Below are positions 37,971-47,191 of a DNA stretch of 64,000 nucleotides, one piece after another. Under the pieces are notes generated by a model, which saw only the letters and a program-made list of their open reading frames with translations, searched no databases and was not told the DNA's origin. The DNA is from Halomonas sp. GD1P12 (lineage in GTDB: Bacteria; Pseudomonadota; Gammaproteobacteria; Pseudomonadales; Halomonadaceae). Location: NCBI RefSeq assembly GCF_025725645.1, contig NZ_CP107007.1:2108001-2172000 (forward strand), in the 5' to 3' direction. The position numbers were made by a program, and so were the translations under genes. Position 1 is the stretch's first letter. Each line of letters starts with the position of its first letter.

Positions 37971-39030
37971 GGGCGCCTCCCGTTTCGCTGTGCGCCCGAT
38001 GGACGGCCTCTCGGGGCAACACGAACTCCACGTCGCTGCTGTGCTCGTTCATCATCAGCATGCCGGCCATCTCCTTGGGCGCCACGCCTTCGAACAGCAC
38101 CCGGTTGAGCCCTTCGGCAAGCGGCATGTAGACGTTCATCTCCCGCGCCTTGTCGCGCACGAGCCTGACCGTATTGACGCCTTCCGCCACCTGGCCCAGC
38201 GCGTCGATGGCCTCCTGGAGCGTACGCCCTTCGCCCATGGCAAAGCCCACGCGATAGTTGCGCGAAAGCTTCGACGAGCAGGTCACGATCAGATCGCCCA
38301 CCCCGGCCAGGCCCAGAAAGGTCATCGGGTTCGCCCCCTGGGCGACGGCGAAGCGGCCCATTTCCGCCAGCGCCCGGGTCATCAGCATGCTGCGGGTGTT
38401 CTCGCCCATGCCAAGCGCGGCGGCCATGCCAGCGGAGATGGCGTAAATATTCTTGAGCGCCCCGCCGAGCTCCACGCCGTGGCGGTCGTTGCTGGCGTAA
38501 ACGCGAAAGTAGCCACAGCCCAGCGCCTGCTGCACACGGGTGCGAGTCAGCGGGTCCTGGCTTGCCACCACGGTGGCGGTCAGCTGCTTGTCGGCGATTT
38601 CCGAGGCAAGGTTGGGGCCGGCGATCACCCCGATATGGGGAAAACCCGTCTCCTCTTCCAGCACCTGACTCATCAGCAAAAAGCTGTCCTGCTCGATGCC
38701 CTTGGTGGTGCTGACGAGAATTTGCTCTTTTGTAAGCCACCGTTTGGCCTGACGCACGACGTCTCGAAAGGCGCTGGAGGGAATGGCGACGAGCACCAGC
38801 GCCGCGCCCTCGACGGTTTCGCGGATGTTGGTCGAGGCGATGACCGCCTCGTTGATTGCGTAGTCGGGCAGGTAGCGCCCGTTTCGGTGCTCGGTGTTGA
38901 TCTGCTCGACCAGCGCCTCGTCGCGCATCCACTGGCACACCTGGGCGCCGTTATCGGCGGCGATACTGGCAAGCGCAGTGCCGAAGCTTCCGCCGCCGAG
39001 CACCGCAACCTTGATCTGCTCCAAAGCCAT
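37960..39030 (-). CDS. gpsA: Glycerol-3-phosphate dehydrogenase [NAD(P)+]
   Basis: GpsA reduces dihydroxyacetone phosphate to sn-glycerol 3-phosphate for phospholipid synthesis. The Rossmann motif [14 protein letters not shown] is at residues 8-21; the catalytic Lys lies in [30 protein letters not shown] is the substrate-binding signature. Its 356 residues slightly exceed the usual 335-340, with a polar C-terminal tail overlapping the sixA start. No terminator is seen before sixA. Confidence 0.97.
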   Translation of the reverse strand: MALEQIKVAVLGGGSFGTALASIAADNGAQVCQWMRDEALVEQINTEHRNGRYLPDYAINEAVIASTNIRETVEGAALVLVAIPSSAFRDVVRQAKRWLTKEQILVSTTKGIEQDSFLLMSQVLEEETGFPHIGVIAGPNLASEIADKQLTATVVASQDPLTRTRVQQALGCGYFRVYASNDRHGVELGGALKNIYAISAGMAAALGMGENTRSMLMTRALAEMGRFAVAQGANPMTFLGLAGVGDLIVTCSSKLSRNYRVGFAMGEGRTLQEAIDALGQVAEGVNTVRLVRDKAREMNVYMPLAEGLNRVLFEGVAPKEMAGMLMMNEHSSDVEFVLPREAVHRAHSETGGAHGK

Positions 39031-39117
39031 GACGTCATCCTACTCTTTCGGGCGATGCAGCTACTTTATCACTTATCGCTTTGACCAGGACGCTGGATAA
39101 CGGCCTGTTTTCTAGCG

Positions 39118-39149
39118 CTAAAAAAAACGGCCCGCCAAAAGGCGGGCCG
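39118..39149 (-). terminator. Intrinsic terminator of htpG
   Basis: A 9-bp GC stem CGGCCCGCC/GGCGGGCCG with an AAAA loop lies 18 bp past the htpG stop and is followed on the minus strand by eight or more T. Confidence 0.93.
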
Positions 39150-39166
39150 CATTGCTTAAACGCTGA

Positions 39167-41071
39167 TCAGGCGGTAAGAACGCTATTCAACCGCTTGACG
39201 TAGGCGGCCGGGTCGTCGAGATGGCCACCTTCGGCGATGATGGCCTGGTCGAGCAGGATGTGGGCCAGCTGGGTGAACTGCTCGCCCTCGGCGCCTTCCA
39301 GGCGCGCCACCAGAGCGTGATCCGGGTTGAGCTCGAGAATCGGCTTCACCTCGGGCATCGGCTGGCCGGCGGCCTCCATGATGCGGCGCATCTGGTAGCC
39401 CATTTCGTGCTCGGGCAGCACCACGCAGGCCGGGGAGTCGGTCAGGCGATGGGTGATCTTCACTTCCTGAACGCCCTCGGCCAGCGCCTCTTTCACTCGC
39501 TTGACCAGCGTCTCCTTCGATTTGGCGGTCTCTTCCTGGGCCTTCTTCTCCTCTTCGTCTTCCACATCGCCAAGGTCGAGCTCGCCCTTGGCCACGTCCG
39601 CAAACGACTTGCCGTCGAACTCGGTCAGATGGCTCATCAGCCACTCGTCGATGCGATCCGACAGCAGCAGGACTTCGATGCCTTTCTTGCGGAAGATTTC
39701 GAGGTGCGGGCTGTTCTTCGCTGCGTTGAAGCTGTCCGCGACCACGTAGTAGATTTTCTGCTGACCTTCCTTCATGCGCTCGATGTAGCCGGCCAGCGAC
39801 TGATCCTGAGCGGCGGTATCGGTATGCGTCGAAGCGAAGCGCAGAAGACCGGCAATGTTTTCGCGGTTGGAGGGATCTTCGCCCGGGCCTTCCTTCAGCA
39901 CGCTGCCAAAGGTGTTCCAGAACGTCTGGTACTGCTCGCTGTCTTTCGAGAGCTTCTTGAGCATGTCCAGCGCGCGCTTGGTGAGTGCGCCCTTGATCTT
40001 TTCGACCTTCGGGTCCTGCTGAAGAATTTCACGCGACACGTTGAGCGACAAATCGCGAGTATCCAGCACCCCCTTGATGAAGCGCAGGTAGAGCGGCAAA
40101 AACTGCTCGGCGTCGTCCATGATGAACACGCGCTGTACGTAAAGCTTCACGCCGCGGGCACCGTCGCGCTCGAACATGTCGAACGGCGCGCGGCCGGGCA
40201 CATACAGAAGACTGGTGTACTCGAGCTTGCCTTCGACCTTGTTGTGGCTCCAGGTCAAGGGGTCGCTGAAATCATGGGCGACGTGCTTGTAGAACGCCTT
40301 GTACTCGTCGTCGCTCACCTCGGATTTCGGACGCACCCAAAGCGCGGTGGCTTCGTTGATGGTCTCCCAGGTCGTGACTTCGCTACCTTCGATCTCGTTG
40401 CCGTCATCGTCCTTTGCAGTTTCGACCTTCGGCATACGCACCGGCACTTCGATATGATCCGAGTACTTGCGCACCAGCCCTTTCAAGCGGTAGTCGTCGG
40501 CGTACTCCTTGGCATCGTCCTTGAGGTGCAGGGTAATTTCGGTGCCGTGAAAATCGAGCTCGAGGTCGGCGACGCTGAACTCGCCCTCGCCCTTCGAGCG
40601 CCATTCCACGCCTTCACCTTTCTCGCTGCCCGCCTTGCGAGTGCGCACGACCACTTCATCGGCGACGATGAAACCGGAGTAGAAACCGACACCGAACTGG
40701 CCGATCAGCTTGGCGTCCTTTTGCTGCTCGCCGGTGAGCTGTTGCATGAACTCGGCGGTACCGGAGCGCGCGATGGTGCCCAAATTGGAAATCACGTCGT
40801 CGCGGTTCATACCGATGCCGTTGTCGCGCAGCGTCACGGTGTTGGCGGCGGCATCGTGCTCGATTTCGATACGCAGGTCGCTGTCGCCTTCGTACAGCGC
40901 GTCGCTATCGAGCGCGGCGTAGCGAAGCTTGTCGCAGGCATCCGCAGCGTTGGAGATCAGCTCGCGGAGAAAGATCTCCCGGTTGGAGTACAGGGAGTTG
41001 ATCATCAGGTTCAGAAGCTGTTTGACTTCCGTTTGAAAACCAAGCGTTTCTTCGTGGGTTGCCGTGCTCAT
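39167..41071 (-). CDS. htpG: Molecular chaperone HtpG (Hsp90)
   Basis: The 634-residue bacterial Hsp90 folds client proteins in the cytosol with DnaK. The N-terminal GHKL ATPase shows [23 protein letters not shown] and [11 protein letters not shown]; the middle domain has the catalytic-loop Arg in [15 protein letters not shown]; the C-terminal dimerisation domain ends in [11 protein letters not shown] charged linker ([16 protein letters not shown]) is acidic. It is monocistronic with its own terminator; no heat-shock promoter consensus was found in the upstream 150 bp. Confidence 0.98.
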   Translation of the reverse strand: MSTATHEETLGFQTEVKQLLNLMINSLYSNREIFLRELISNAADACDKLRYAALDSDALYEGDSDLRIEIEHDAAANTVTLRDNGIGMNRDDVISNLGTIARSGTAEFMQQLTGEQQKDAKLIGQFGVGFYSGFIVADEVVVRTRKAGSEKGEGVEWRSKGEGEFSVADLELDFHGTEITLHLKDDAKEYADDYRLKGLVRKYSDHIEVPVRMPKVETAKDDDGNEIEGSEVTTWETINEATALWVRPKSEVSDDEYKAFYKHVAHDFSDPLTWSHNKVEGKLEYTSLLYVPGRAPFDMFERDGARGVKLYVQRVFIMDDAEQFLPLYLRFIKGVLDTRDLSLNVSREILQQDPKVEKIKGALTKRALDMLKKLSKDSEQYQTFWNTFGSVLKEGPGEDPSNRENIAGLLRFASTHTDTAAQDQSLAGYIERMKEGQQKIYYVVADSFNAAKNSPHLEIFRKKGIEVLLLSDRIDEWLMSHLTEFDGKSFADVAKGELDLGDVEDEEEKKAQEETAKSKETLVKRVKEALAEGVQEVKITHRLTDSPACVVLPEHEMGYQMRRIMEAAGQPMPEVKPILELNPDHALVARLEGAEGEQFTQLAHILLDQAIIAEGGHLDDPAAYVKRLNSVLTA

Positions 41072-41200
41072 GCGTAGCCCTCAATTGCCTATTGCTGCGT
41101 TACCAATGCGCTTTTTTAGCGCGAAACGTTCGTGTGAACGTCAATATGGGGCCAGGCCGAATGATTTCAAGAACACGGTGATACCGAGCAAGGGCCCGGG

Positions 41201-41226
41201 GTTCAAGGCTCAGGTTCAAGGATCAG
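41201..41226. repeat. Two-copy 13-bp direct repeat at the end of the DUF1232 gene
   Basis: GTTCAAGGCTCAG (41201-41213) is repeated with one change as GTTCAAGGATCAG (41214-41226). The second copy overlaps the stop codon of the DUF1232 gene. Confidence 0.7.
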
Positions 41227-41555
41227 GTGTCCAGCGGTTCCGGGTCGCCGTACTTCCACGCCCGATAGCCAATCAAACGCCGGTCGATGCGATCCAGAAG
41301 CCAGCCAATGATCAGCGCGTCATCGACGACGCCGATGAGAAAGAGAAAGTCCGGAATCAAATCGAAGGGCATGATCAGATAGCCAAGCGCCAGCGCCATC
41401 ATGCCAAACGCCGACCAGGGCACCGGACGGTAGCGGCCGCTCACGACATCGCGCGTCATGGGGAAAAACAGTTTCAACGCCCGCGCGATACGCTTGAACG
41501 CCCCAACACGGCCTTTCAAGCGCCCAAGCCACCACCCTTTCATCCATCGTGCCAT
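41223..41555 (-). CDS. DUF1232 (YkvA-type) membrane protein
   Basis: This 110-residue protein has the YkvA/DUF1232 domain: YLIMPFDLIPDFLFLIGVVDDALIIGWLLD (about residues 58-88) with the DxIPDF motif of the family. It is strongly basic before the domain and probably embeds in the inner membrane through one or two helices. Its function is unknown. It stands alone between htpG and the divergent slt gene, and two copies of a 13-bp repeat cover its stop codon. Confidence 0.88.
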   Translation of the reverse strand: MARWMKGWWLGRLKGRVGAFKRIARALKLFFPMTRDVVSGRYRPVPWSAFGMMALALGYLIMPFDLIPDFLFLIGVVDDALIIGWLLDRIDRRLIGYRAWKYGDPEPLDT

Positions 41556-41690
41556 GAGTATTCGTCCTTGTGAAAAATGCAGGTCAACGCGTCAAGTCCC
41601 CCAATTGTAGGGGCAAGCGGCGCCGTTATGGTCCACTATAGACGCTCAATACCCCAGCAGTCAGCGCCACCCGTTTAAAGAGAGGAAGCC

Positions 41691-43655
41691 ATGCCGGTTT
41701 TGCGATTACGTTTTCGCCTTAAAGCGCTGGGCGTCGCCGCGCTCGTCGGTTTAGCCGCCCAGGGAGTTGCCACGCCGAGCCTGGCGGCAACGGACGCCCA
41801 AATGAGCGCGGCACTCAACGCTGCCCGCGACCAGCAGTGGCAGCGCGTCGACGAGCGCGCCATCGCCGGCCACGTGCTCGAAGGCTACGTCGAGTATCAT
41901 CGCCTGCGCGGGCGTCTTCCCAACGTCTCTTCCGGCGAGGTTCAGGACTTTCTCCAGCGCTACAGCGATTCGCCACTTTCCGAGTGGATGCGCGGCCAAG
42001 CAATCGCCAATTACGGCTACGCCGGGCGTTACAACGACCTGTTGGCTATCGCCGACGGCGTGCCGGACGGCACCGCCCGCCAATGCTACTACTACACGGC
42101 ACTGCTGGACCGGGCGCCTTTGGAGGCGCGCGCCGCAGGGCTCGATCTCTGGCGCACCGGCAGCTCCCAGCCCAACGCCTGCGACACGCTCTTCAATCGC
42201 CTGCGCGCCGACGGTACGATCGATGACCGCGCGGTGTGGGAACGCAAGATGCTGGCCTGGCAGGCCGGTGACATCGGACTTTCGAACTACCTTAACGGCC
42301 TGCTGGGCGGGCAGTGGCAAAGCGCCATCGACACCGTGGAGGCCACCCACCGCAGCGCCTCGATGATTGCCCAGGCGCCGGCGTGTTTGGGCCCACAGTG
42401 CGCGGCAAGCGCGGCGTTCTATCAGGCCGGCATGCAGCGCTACACCCAGGAAAACACGCCCGCCGCGCTGAGCGCCTGGCAGAGCCTGTCGCCCCGGCTG
42501 GCGCTCGATAGCGACGCGCAGCGCGTCATCGAGGAAGAACTCGCCTTTTATGCGCTGGTTCGAAGCGTACCCGGCGCGCTTGGCTGGGTGGACAGCGTGC
42601 TGCCTTCGCTTGGCAGCGAGCGAGTGCTCGAGCTCCGCGTGCGCCGCGCGCTCGAAGATCGCCAGTGGCAGGACGTCATGCGCTGGATCGCCCAGATGCC
42701 GCCGACCCAGCAGGAGAGCAGCCGCTGGCAGTACTGGCTGGCTCGGGCCAACGAGCAGTTGGGTAACCGGGACGCCGCCGAGGCGCGCTATCGCGAGGCA
42801 GCGCTGGACCGCAGTTTTTACGGCTTCGCCGCCGCGGAGAAGCTCGGCATTCCCTACCGGTTGAACAACGAGGTCAGCTACTTCGACGAGGTGTCGCGCG
42901 AGCGCACCGCAAACCTTCCGGTGGTGCAGCGCACCGAGGCACTGCTGCGTATCGGTGAAGACGGCCTGGCCAACAGCGAGTGGCTTTACGCCGCGCGCAC
43001 CTTGCCCCCGCTGGAGGCCCGGGCGCTGGCAGACTACGCCGCCCAGCGTCAGTGGTACGCGCGGCTGGTGCAAACCACCATCGCCGGCGAGATGTGGGAT
43101 GCGCTGGAGTGGCGCTTCCCGCCGGCCTACCGTGAAAGTTTCATGCGCTGGGGCAATCAGACCGGGGTCGACCCTTACCTTTTAATGGCGATTACCCGTC
43201 GCGAAAGCGCCTACAATCCGGTGGCGCTCTCGCCCGCCGGTGCCCGCGGCTTGATGCAGCTGATGCCGGGCACCGCCGCCCAGGTGGCCCGCCAGCTGGG
43301 CCTGGCCGACCCGGGGCCTTACGGGGTGCTCGACCCGGAGCTCAACATCCGCCTGGGCAGTACCTATATTCGTGAAAAGCTCGACCGCTACCGCGGCAAC
43401 CGCCTGGCGGCCACGGCAGCCTACAACGCCGGCCCCGGCCGGGTCGACCAGTGGCTGGGCAGCGGCATGGAGTCGTTCGACCTGTTCGTTGAGAGCATTC
43501 CGTTTCGCGAAACCCGCGACTACGTCCAGGCGGTGCTGAGCTATCGGGTGATCTTCGAAAGCCTGGCCCGGGGCGGCGACAGCCAGGGCGTGACGCTCTT
43601 GAGCGATAACGAGCAGCAGAGTCGCTACGACCGCGCCCTGCTCACGCTTCGCTAG
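41691..43655 (+). CDS. slt: Soluble lytic murein transglycosylase (Slt)
   Basis: A 654-residue periplasmic enzyme that cleaves peptidoglycan strands to 1,6-anhydromuropeptides. A signal peptide covers about residues 1-33 (hydrophobic VAALVGLAAQGVATPSLA). The long alpha-helical ring occupies residues 40-470. The goose-lysozyme-like catalytic domain follows, with the catalytic Glu505 in TRRESAYNP, then SPAGARGLMQLMPGTA and AATAAYNAGPGRV. Length and layout match Slt70. It is divergent from the DUF1232 gene and convergent with the LysE-type gene. Confidence 0.96.
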   Translation: MPVLRLRFRLKALGVAALVGLAAQGVATPSLAATDAQMSAALNAARDQQWQRVDERAIAGHVLEGYVEYHRLRGRLPNVSSGEVQDFLQRYSDSPLSEWMRGQAIANYGYAGRYNDLLAIADGVPDGTARQCYYYTALLDRAPLEARAAGLDLWRTGSSQPNACDTLFNRLRADGTIDDRAVWERKMLAWQAGDIGLSNYLNGLLGGQWQSAIDTVEATHRSASMIAQAPACLGPQCAASAAFYQAGMQRYTQENTPAALSAWQSLSPRLALDSDAQRVIEEELAFYALVRSVPGALGWVDSVLPSLGSERVLELRVRRALEDRQWQDVMRWIAQMPPTQQESSRWQYWLARANEQLGNRDAAEARYREAALDRSFYGFAAAEKLGIPYRLNNEVSYFDEVSRERTANLPVVQRTEALLRIGEDGLANSEWLYAARTLPPLEARALADYAAQRQWYARLVQTTIAGEMWDALEWRFPPAYRESFMRWGNQTGVDPYLLMAITRRESAYNPVALSPAGARGLMQLMPGTAAQVARQLGLADPGPYGVLDPELNIRLGSTYIREKLDRYRGNRLAATAAYNAGPGRVDQWLGSGMESFDLFVESIPFRETRDYVQAVLSYRVIFESLARGGDSQGVTLLSDNEQQSRYDRALLTLR

Positions 43656-43665
43656 CCACACCCTC

Positions 43666-43688
43666 AGCGCCCGGCTAGACCGGGCGCT
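43666..43688. terminator. Hairpin between slt and the LysE-family gene
   Basis: A 9-bp stem AGCGCCCGG/CCGGGCGCT with a 5-nt loop begins 11 bp after the slt stop; its loop contains the stop codon of the convergent exporter gene. There is no T tract, so termination may be weak. Confidence 0.45.
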
Positions 43689-44343
43689 GCTCGAGCGCCA
43701 GGCGCAGGCCGAAGAGCACCAGCACCGCGCCAGTCGTGGCGTTGAGCACTCGCGCAAAGCGAGCGCTGGCCAGCCATCGCCCGGCACTTCCCACCAGCAG
43801 CACCACGCCAATTTGCCAGACGTTGGCAATCACGAAATGCACGCCGGCGAGCCACAGCGACTTCAAAAGCACGGGCTCGGTGGGGGCGATGAACTGCGGT
43901 AAAAACGCCATGTAGAACACCACCGTTTTGGGGTTGAGCACGTTGGACAAGAGCCCTTCGCGAATCGGCCTCCACAGCGGCACCGGCGAGTGCAGCGGCG
44001 AGTGCGGCTGGTCGAGCGCGCCGACGGGCAACGCCACGCCGCGCCTGGCGGCCAGCAGGCTGGTGATGCCCAGCCACACCAGATATCCAGCCCCGGCGAG
44101 CTTGAGCAGATTGAACGCCATCGCGGACTGCAACAGAATGAGCGAGATACCCAGCGCGGAAATCGTGGCGTGCACGAACAGCCCGCAGCAGATCGCAAGG
44201 CTGGTGACGACGCCGTCGCGCACGCCGCCGCGAGCGGTATTGCGAATCACCAGCAGCGTGTCCACGCCGGGGGTGATCGAGAGCAGCGTGATCGCGATCA
44301 GAAAGGGAATGAACTGGGCATCTACCAGCGTAATAGGGCTCAT
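43675..44343 (-). CDS. LysE/RhtB-family amino-acid exporter
   Basis: The 222-residue inner-membrane protein has about six hydrophobic segments and the LysE/RhtB signature ITPGVDTLLVIRNTARGGVRDG near residues 19-42, followed by the GYLVWLGI helix. The family exports amino acids such as homoserine, threonine, lysine or leucine; the substrate here cannot be told. It stands alone, convergent with slt and divergent from the cold-shock gene. Confidence 0.92.
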   Translation of the reverse strand: MSPITLVDAQFIPFLIAITLLSITPGVDTLLVIRNTARGGVRDGVVTSLAICCGLFVHATISALGISLILLQSAMAFNLLKLAGAGYLVWLGITSLLAARRGVALPVGALDQPHSPLHSPVPLWRPIREGLLSNVLNPKTVVFYMAFLPQFIAPTEPVLLKSLWLAGVHFVIANVWQIGVVLLVGSAGRWLASARFARVLNATTGAVLVLFGLRLALEQRPV

Positions 44344-44377
44344 AAAGCGGCGCTCTTTGCGTTAAAAGAATCCTGAC

Positions 44378-44403
44378 GTCGTCACTGGACGACCCCTTTT
44401 TTT
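44378..44403 (+). terminator. Terminator-like hairpin upstream of the cold-shock gene
   Basis: GTCGTC/GACGAC (6-bp stem, ACTG loop) is followed on the plus strand by CCC and seven T. No plus-strand gene ends here, so it is either a leader attenuator or insulation from antisense transcription. Confidence 0.45.
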
Positions 44404-44418
44404 ACTTCTAAAGTGATT

Positions 44419-44448
44419 TTGTAGGCGCTAAAAGCGCCTATCTATTAT
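44419..44448 (+). promoter_or_regulatory. Possible csp promoter with a palindrome in its spacer
   Basis: TTGTAG (44419-44424) and TATTAT (44443-44448) are 18 bp apart. The palindrome TAGGCGCT-AAA-AGCGCCTA (44422-44440) fills the spacer, as an operator would. The ATG lies 26 bp after the -10. Confidence 0.4.
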
Positions 44449-44473
44449 TAAAAGCTCGTTAAGGAAACGAAAG

Positions 44474-44677
44474 ATGGCAACTGGTACCGTCAAGTGGTTC
44501 AACGACACGAAAGGTTATGGCTTCATCTCTCCGGATGACGGCGGCGACGACCTTTTTGCGCACTTCTCAGAAATTCAGGCTGAAGGCTTCAAGACCCTGC
44601 AGGACGGTCAAAAAGTCACTTTTGAAGTCACGCAAGGCAAGAAAGGCCTTCAGGCTTCTAACATTCGCGTTTCCTGA
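44474..44677 (+). CDS. Cold-shock domain protein (CspA family)
   Basis: A 67-residue single cold-shock domain, an RNA/ssDNA chaperone. The RNP1 motif is in [11 protein letters not shown] and RNP2 in [25 protein letters not shown] is the family start. The length is that of CspA/CspC/CspE; which paralogue it matches cannot be decided, so no symbol is given. AAGGAAACG precedes the ATG. Upstream lie a hairpin with a T tract and a palindrome, downstream a strong terminator. Confidence 0.95.
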   Translation: MATGTVKWFNDTKGYGFISPDDGGDDLFAHFSEIQAEGFKTLQDGQKVTFEVTQGKKGLQASNIRVS

Positions 44678-44692
44678 TCGGCGCGCGAAGAT

Positions 44693-44717
44693 AAAGGCCC
44701 GCCTGGCGGGCCTTTTT
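44693..44717. terminator. Bidirectional terminator between csp and the acidic lipoprotein gene
   Basis: An 11-bp stem AAAGGCCCGCC/GGCGGGCCTTT with a one-base centre is followed by TT, giving five T on the plus strand. It lies 15 bp after csp and serves the convergent lipoprotein gene as well. Confidence 0.9.
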
Positions 44718-44749
44718 ATTGCCTGAACATCGACTAAAGTGCCGCCGGG

Positions 44750-46138
44750 TCACTGCGCGGCGTTCAGCTCATCGAGATCGCGCTCCTGCTCGTCGAGCGG
44801 CGCCTCGTCATTTTCAGCGTCGGCGTCGTTTACTTCTTCACCTTCTACTTCGCCGGTTCCGTTTGATTCCAGCGCGCCGGGCTCCTCTGTAGCCGCACTC
44901 GAGCCATTGTCGCTCTCGTCATTGGCGCGCTGATCGATCGAAGCGTCGTCGCTCGCTGCGTCAGCCTCCTCTACGCTTTCGCCACCCGGCGCGGCGGCGG
45001 CTTCTTCAGTCTCGGCCGCGGTTGCGTTTTGCGACGCCTCGGTACCGTCGTCATTGGCAGGCGCTTGCGCCGTATCGTCGCCGGGCGAAGCGGAAGCACC
45101 CTGCTCATCGCCGGCGCTGGTATCGCCGCCCGGGGCCGCCGTCGCTTCCTGGGGGGTAGCGGCTGGCCCGGGCTGAGCGGCACCGCTTGCCGTCTCGCTC
45201 GAAGACGCGGCGTCGGCGTTGGTGCTCCCTGCGCTATCGCTCATCGAGGCGCTGGATGACGGATCAACACTCTGCTCGGAAACGTCGCTCTGAGCAGCGC
45301 TTTGTTGCGCGGCGGATCGGTCTTCGTCATCGTTATCGTTGCCGCCACGGTTGGCGATGAGCGCGGTGGCTACCGCCGCGGCGCCGGCGATCGCGGCGGT
45401 ACTGAGCATCGAGCTTCCGCTGCCGGGCTGGTGGGCGCTTGTGCCCAGCGCCGCGGCGTTCGTTGCGCCGGTGCTACGCTCGCGCTCCATCTCCTGGAAC
45501 TGCTCGTTCAGACGCTGCTGCGCCTCTTCGAAGCGCCGCTCGGTATCCTCGATCAGGGCATCGACATCCGTCGCGTCCAGGTTCTCGTTCTGGCGCTCGC
45601 TTTCGGGCAGGCTACTTTCGACTTCCCAGTCGCTGGAGAAGCTTTCACTCTCCGCGGGGTCGAGTTCCGGCGTCTGGTTCTCGACCTCCTGGAACTGCTG
45701 CTCGAGCTGGCGCTGCGCCTCCTCGAAGCGGCGCTCGGTTTCGGCGATCACTTCATCGACATCGGAGCGGGTGGTTTCACCTGGCATGGCGCTCTCTTCA
45801 TCGAGCGCCTCTTCCGGGTCGGCAGCCAGGGTATCTTCACCGGCCTGCACCTCTTCGCCGACCGTCGACTCGGCGCCTTCAGCGTCGAGCGCCTCGGCCT
45901 GTTCGAGCTCCTCAGCGGCCTGGCGCGCTTCGACGTCGTCCTCCATTTCACCGGCATCGGGCATGTCGGCGGCGTTCTCGGCGGCCAAGGGGGCCTCTTC
46001 GTTGTCGATGACCTCATCATCGGAGACGGCACTGTCCGTCGATTCCGGCTCGACGGTCGGCTCTTCCTGGCTATCACCGCAGGCGCTCAGCACGAGCGCC
46101 AGACTTGCCAGCAGCGGAATCCACAAGCGATTTACCAT
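44750..46138 (-). CDS. Lysine-free acidic lipoprotein with a duplicated coiled-coil segment, function unknown
   Basis: I do not recognise this 462-residue protein. A lipoprotein signal ends in the lipobox LSAC (Cys20). The mature chain is dominated by Asp, Glu, Ala and Ser; it has no Lys or Tyr, one His and no Cys beyond Cys20. A 29-residue amphipathic segment occurs twice, at residues 125-153 and 190-218 (DVDxxIxxTERRFEEAQ core, then QFQE). A hydrophobic Ala-rich stretch (about 246-263) follows, then about 200 low-complexity acidic residues. It follows the YegS-type gene by 60 bp on the same strand. A periplasmic, membrane-tethered spacer or scaffold is conceivable, but that is a guess. Confidence 0.75.
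   Translation of the reverse strand: MVNRLWIPLLASLALVLSACGDSQEEPTVEPESTDSAVSDDEVIDNEEAPLAAENAADMPDAGEMEDDVEARQAAEELEQAEALDAEGAESTVGEEVQAGEDTLAADPEEALDEESAMPGETTRSDVDEVIAETERRFEEAQRQLEQQFQEVENQTPELDPAESESFSSDWEVESSLPESERQNENLDATDVDALIEDTERRFEEAQQRLNEQFQEMERERSTGATNAAALGTSAHQPGSGSSMLSTAAIAGAAAVATALIANRGGNDNDDEDRSAAQQSAAQSDVSEQSVDPSSSASMSDSAGSTNADAASSSETASGAAQPGPAATPQEATAAPGGDTSAGDEQGASASPGDDTAQAPANDDGTEASQNATAAETEEAAAAPGGESVEEADAASDDASIDQRANDESDNGSSAATEEPGALESNGTGEVEGEEVNDADAENDEAPLDEQERDLDELNAAQ
45485..45766 (-). repeat. Internal duplication within the acidic lipoprotein gene
   Basis: Two 87-bp segments (45680-45766 and 45485-45571), 108 bp apart, encode nearly the same coiled-coil peptide. 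TERRFEEAQ is identical in both, and the flanks differ by conservative changes. Confidence 0.85.
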
Positions 46139-46198
46139 CGGGCGACTCTCCTTTGGTGGCCATGTGTAATGGCGCTATTGATGGCTCAATATGGGTTA

Positions 46199-47176
46199 TC
46201 AGGGATGATCATTGGCGGACAGCAGCGTGCAGCCCTCGGGTAACAAAACGCTGAGCGCCAGCGGCACGACCTCGACACTAAAGCGTTCGTGATGACGGGC
46301 CTCGCCATCCAGGGTCAAGGGCCAGGGCGCATCGTCGGCTTTGGTCGTGACCGTGAGCTTCGTCGCGGTAAAGTAGCGTACGTAGCGCCCCTCGGCGGGA
46401 AAATTCTGCAGCTCGCCGATCAGCGTGGGCAGCTCCCATACCGATGAAAAATCCTTGACCAGCAGCACGTCGAGGCGGCCGTCATCAAGTCTGGCACGCG
46501 GGGCCAACACCTGGCCACCGCCGGACTGGCGGCCGTTACCCAGCGCCAACAGCAAAAGCGACTCGCTCTGCTCGTGCTCCTGCCAGTGCAGCGTGCCGCG
46601 ATAGCTCTGGTGGCGCCAGGCTTTGAGCGCCCCCATCAGCGAGTAGGCCCCGCCTCCCAGCATGCGCTTGAGCATCTTGGGCGTGGTGGAGGTGATTTCG
46701 GCGCCGAAGCCGCCGGTGGTCATGTTGATATAGTAGCTAACGTCCGCCTCGCTGCCCTGCCCGGCGGTCATGCGCACCACGTCGATCGGTGCCCCCTCAA
46801 AAGAGAGCGCCGCCGACAGCGCCGGCCCCGGTTCCAACGGCAGCCCGACGGAGGTGGCGAAGTCGTTGGCGCTGCCCATCGGCACGATGCCCAGCGCCGG
46901 GCGACGGTCGTGAGCCACGCGCATCAGCCCGTTGACCACCTCGTTGACCGTACCGTCGCCGCCGGCGGCGATCACGTGAGTCATACCGTCATCGACGGCT
47001 TTTTCGGCGAACTCGGCGGCGTCACCGCCTTCCCAGGTCGCGCGCACCGTGATCTCTTTTCCCGCCTTCCGCTCGGCCAGGACCGCCTCGCGAAGCATCG
47101 GATCACCCGAGGATTTACCGTTCACGATCAGTAAGTAACGCTTTTGCGAGTCTGTCACCGGCGGTTTCCTTTCCAT
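46199..47176 (-). CDS. yegS: YegS/DagK-family lipid kinase
   Basis: A 325-residue diacylglycerol-kinase-fold enzyme. The nucleotide-binding GGDGTVNEV is at residues 72-80, with YLLIVNGKSSGD at the start and LGIVPMGSANDFATSVGLP after it; the C-terminal beta-sandwich carries ARLDDGRLDVLLV. E. coli YegS phosphorylates phosphatidylglycerol in vitro; the true lipid substrate here is not known. It lies between pepN (15 bp upstream) and the acidic lipoprotein gene, all one strand. Confidence 0.9.
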   Translation of the reverse strand: MERKPPVTDSQKRYLLIVNGKSSGDPMLREAVLAERKAGKEITVRATWEGGDAAEFAEKAVDDGMTHVIAAGGDGTVNEVVNGLMRVAHDRRPALGIVPMGSANDFATSVGLPLEPGPALSAALSFEGAPIDVVRMTAGQGSEADVSYYINMTTGGFGAEITSTTPKMLKRMLGGGAYSLMGALKAWRHQSYRGTLHWQEHEQSESLLLLALGNGRQSGGGQVLAPRARLDDGRLDVLLVKDFSSVWELPTLIGELQNFPAEGRYVRYFTATKLTVTTKADDAPWPLTLDGEARHHERFSVEVVPLALSVLLPEGCTLLSANDHP

Positions 47177-47191
47177 GGTTGGTTCGCCCTT

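Noticed and set aside
39221..41077. 618-codon plus-strand frame opposite htpG
   Set aside because: It is an antisense shadow of htpG, His/Val/Leu-rich without any family motif.
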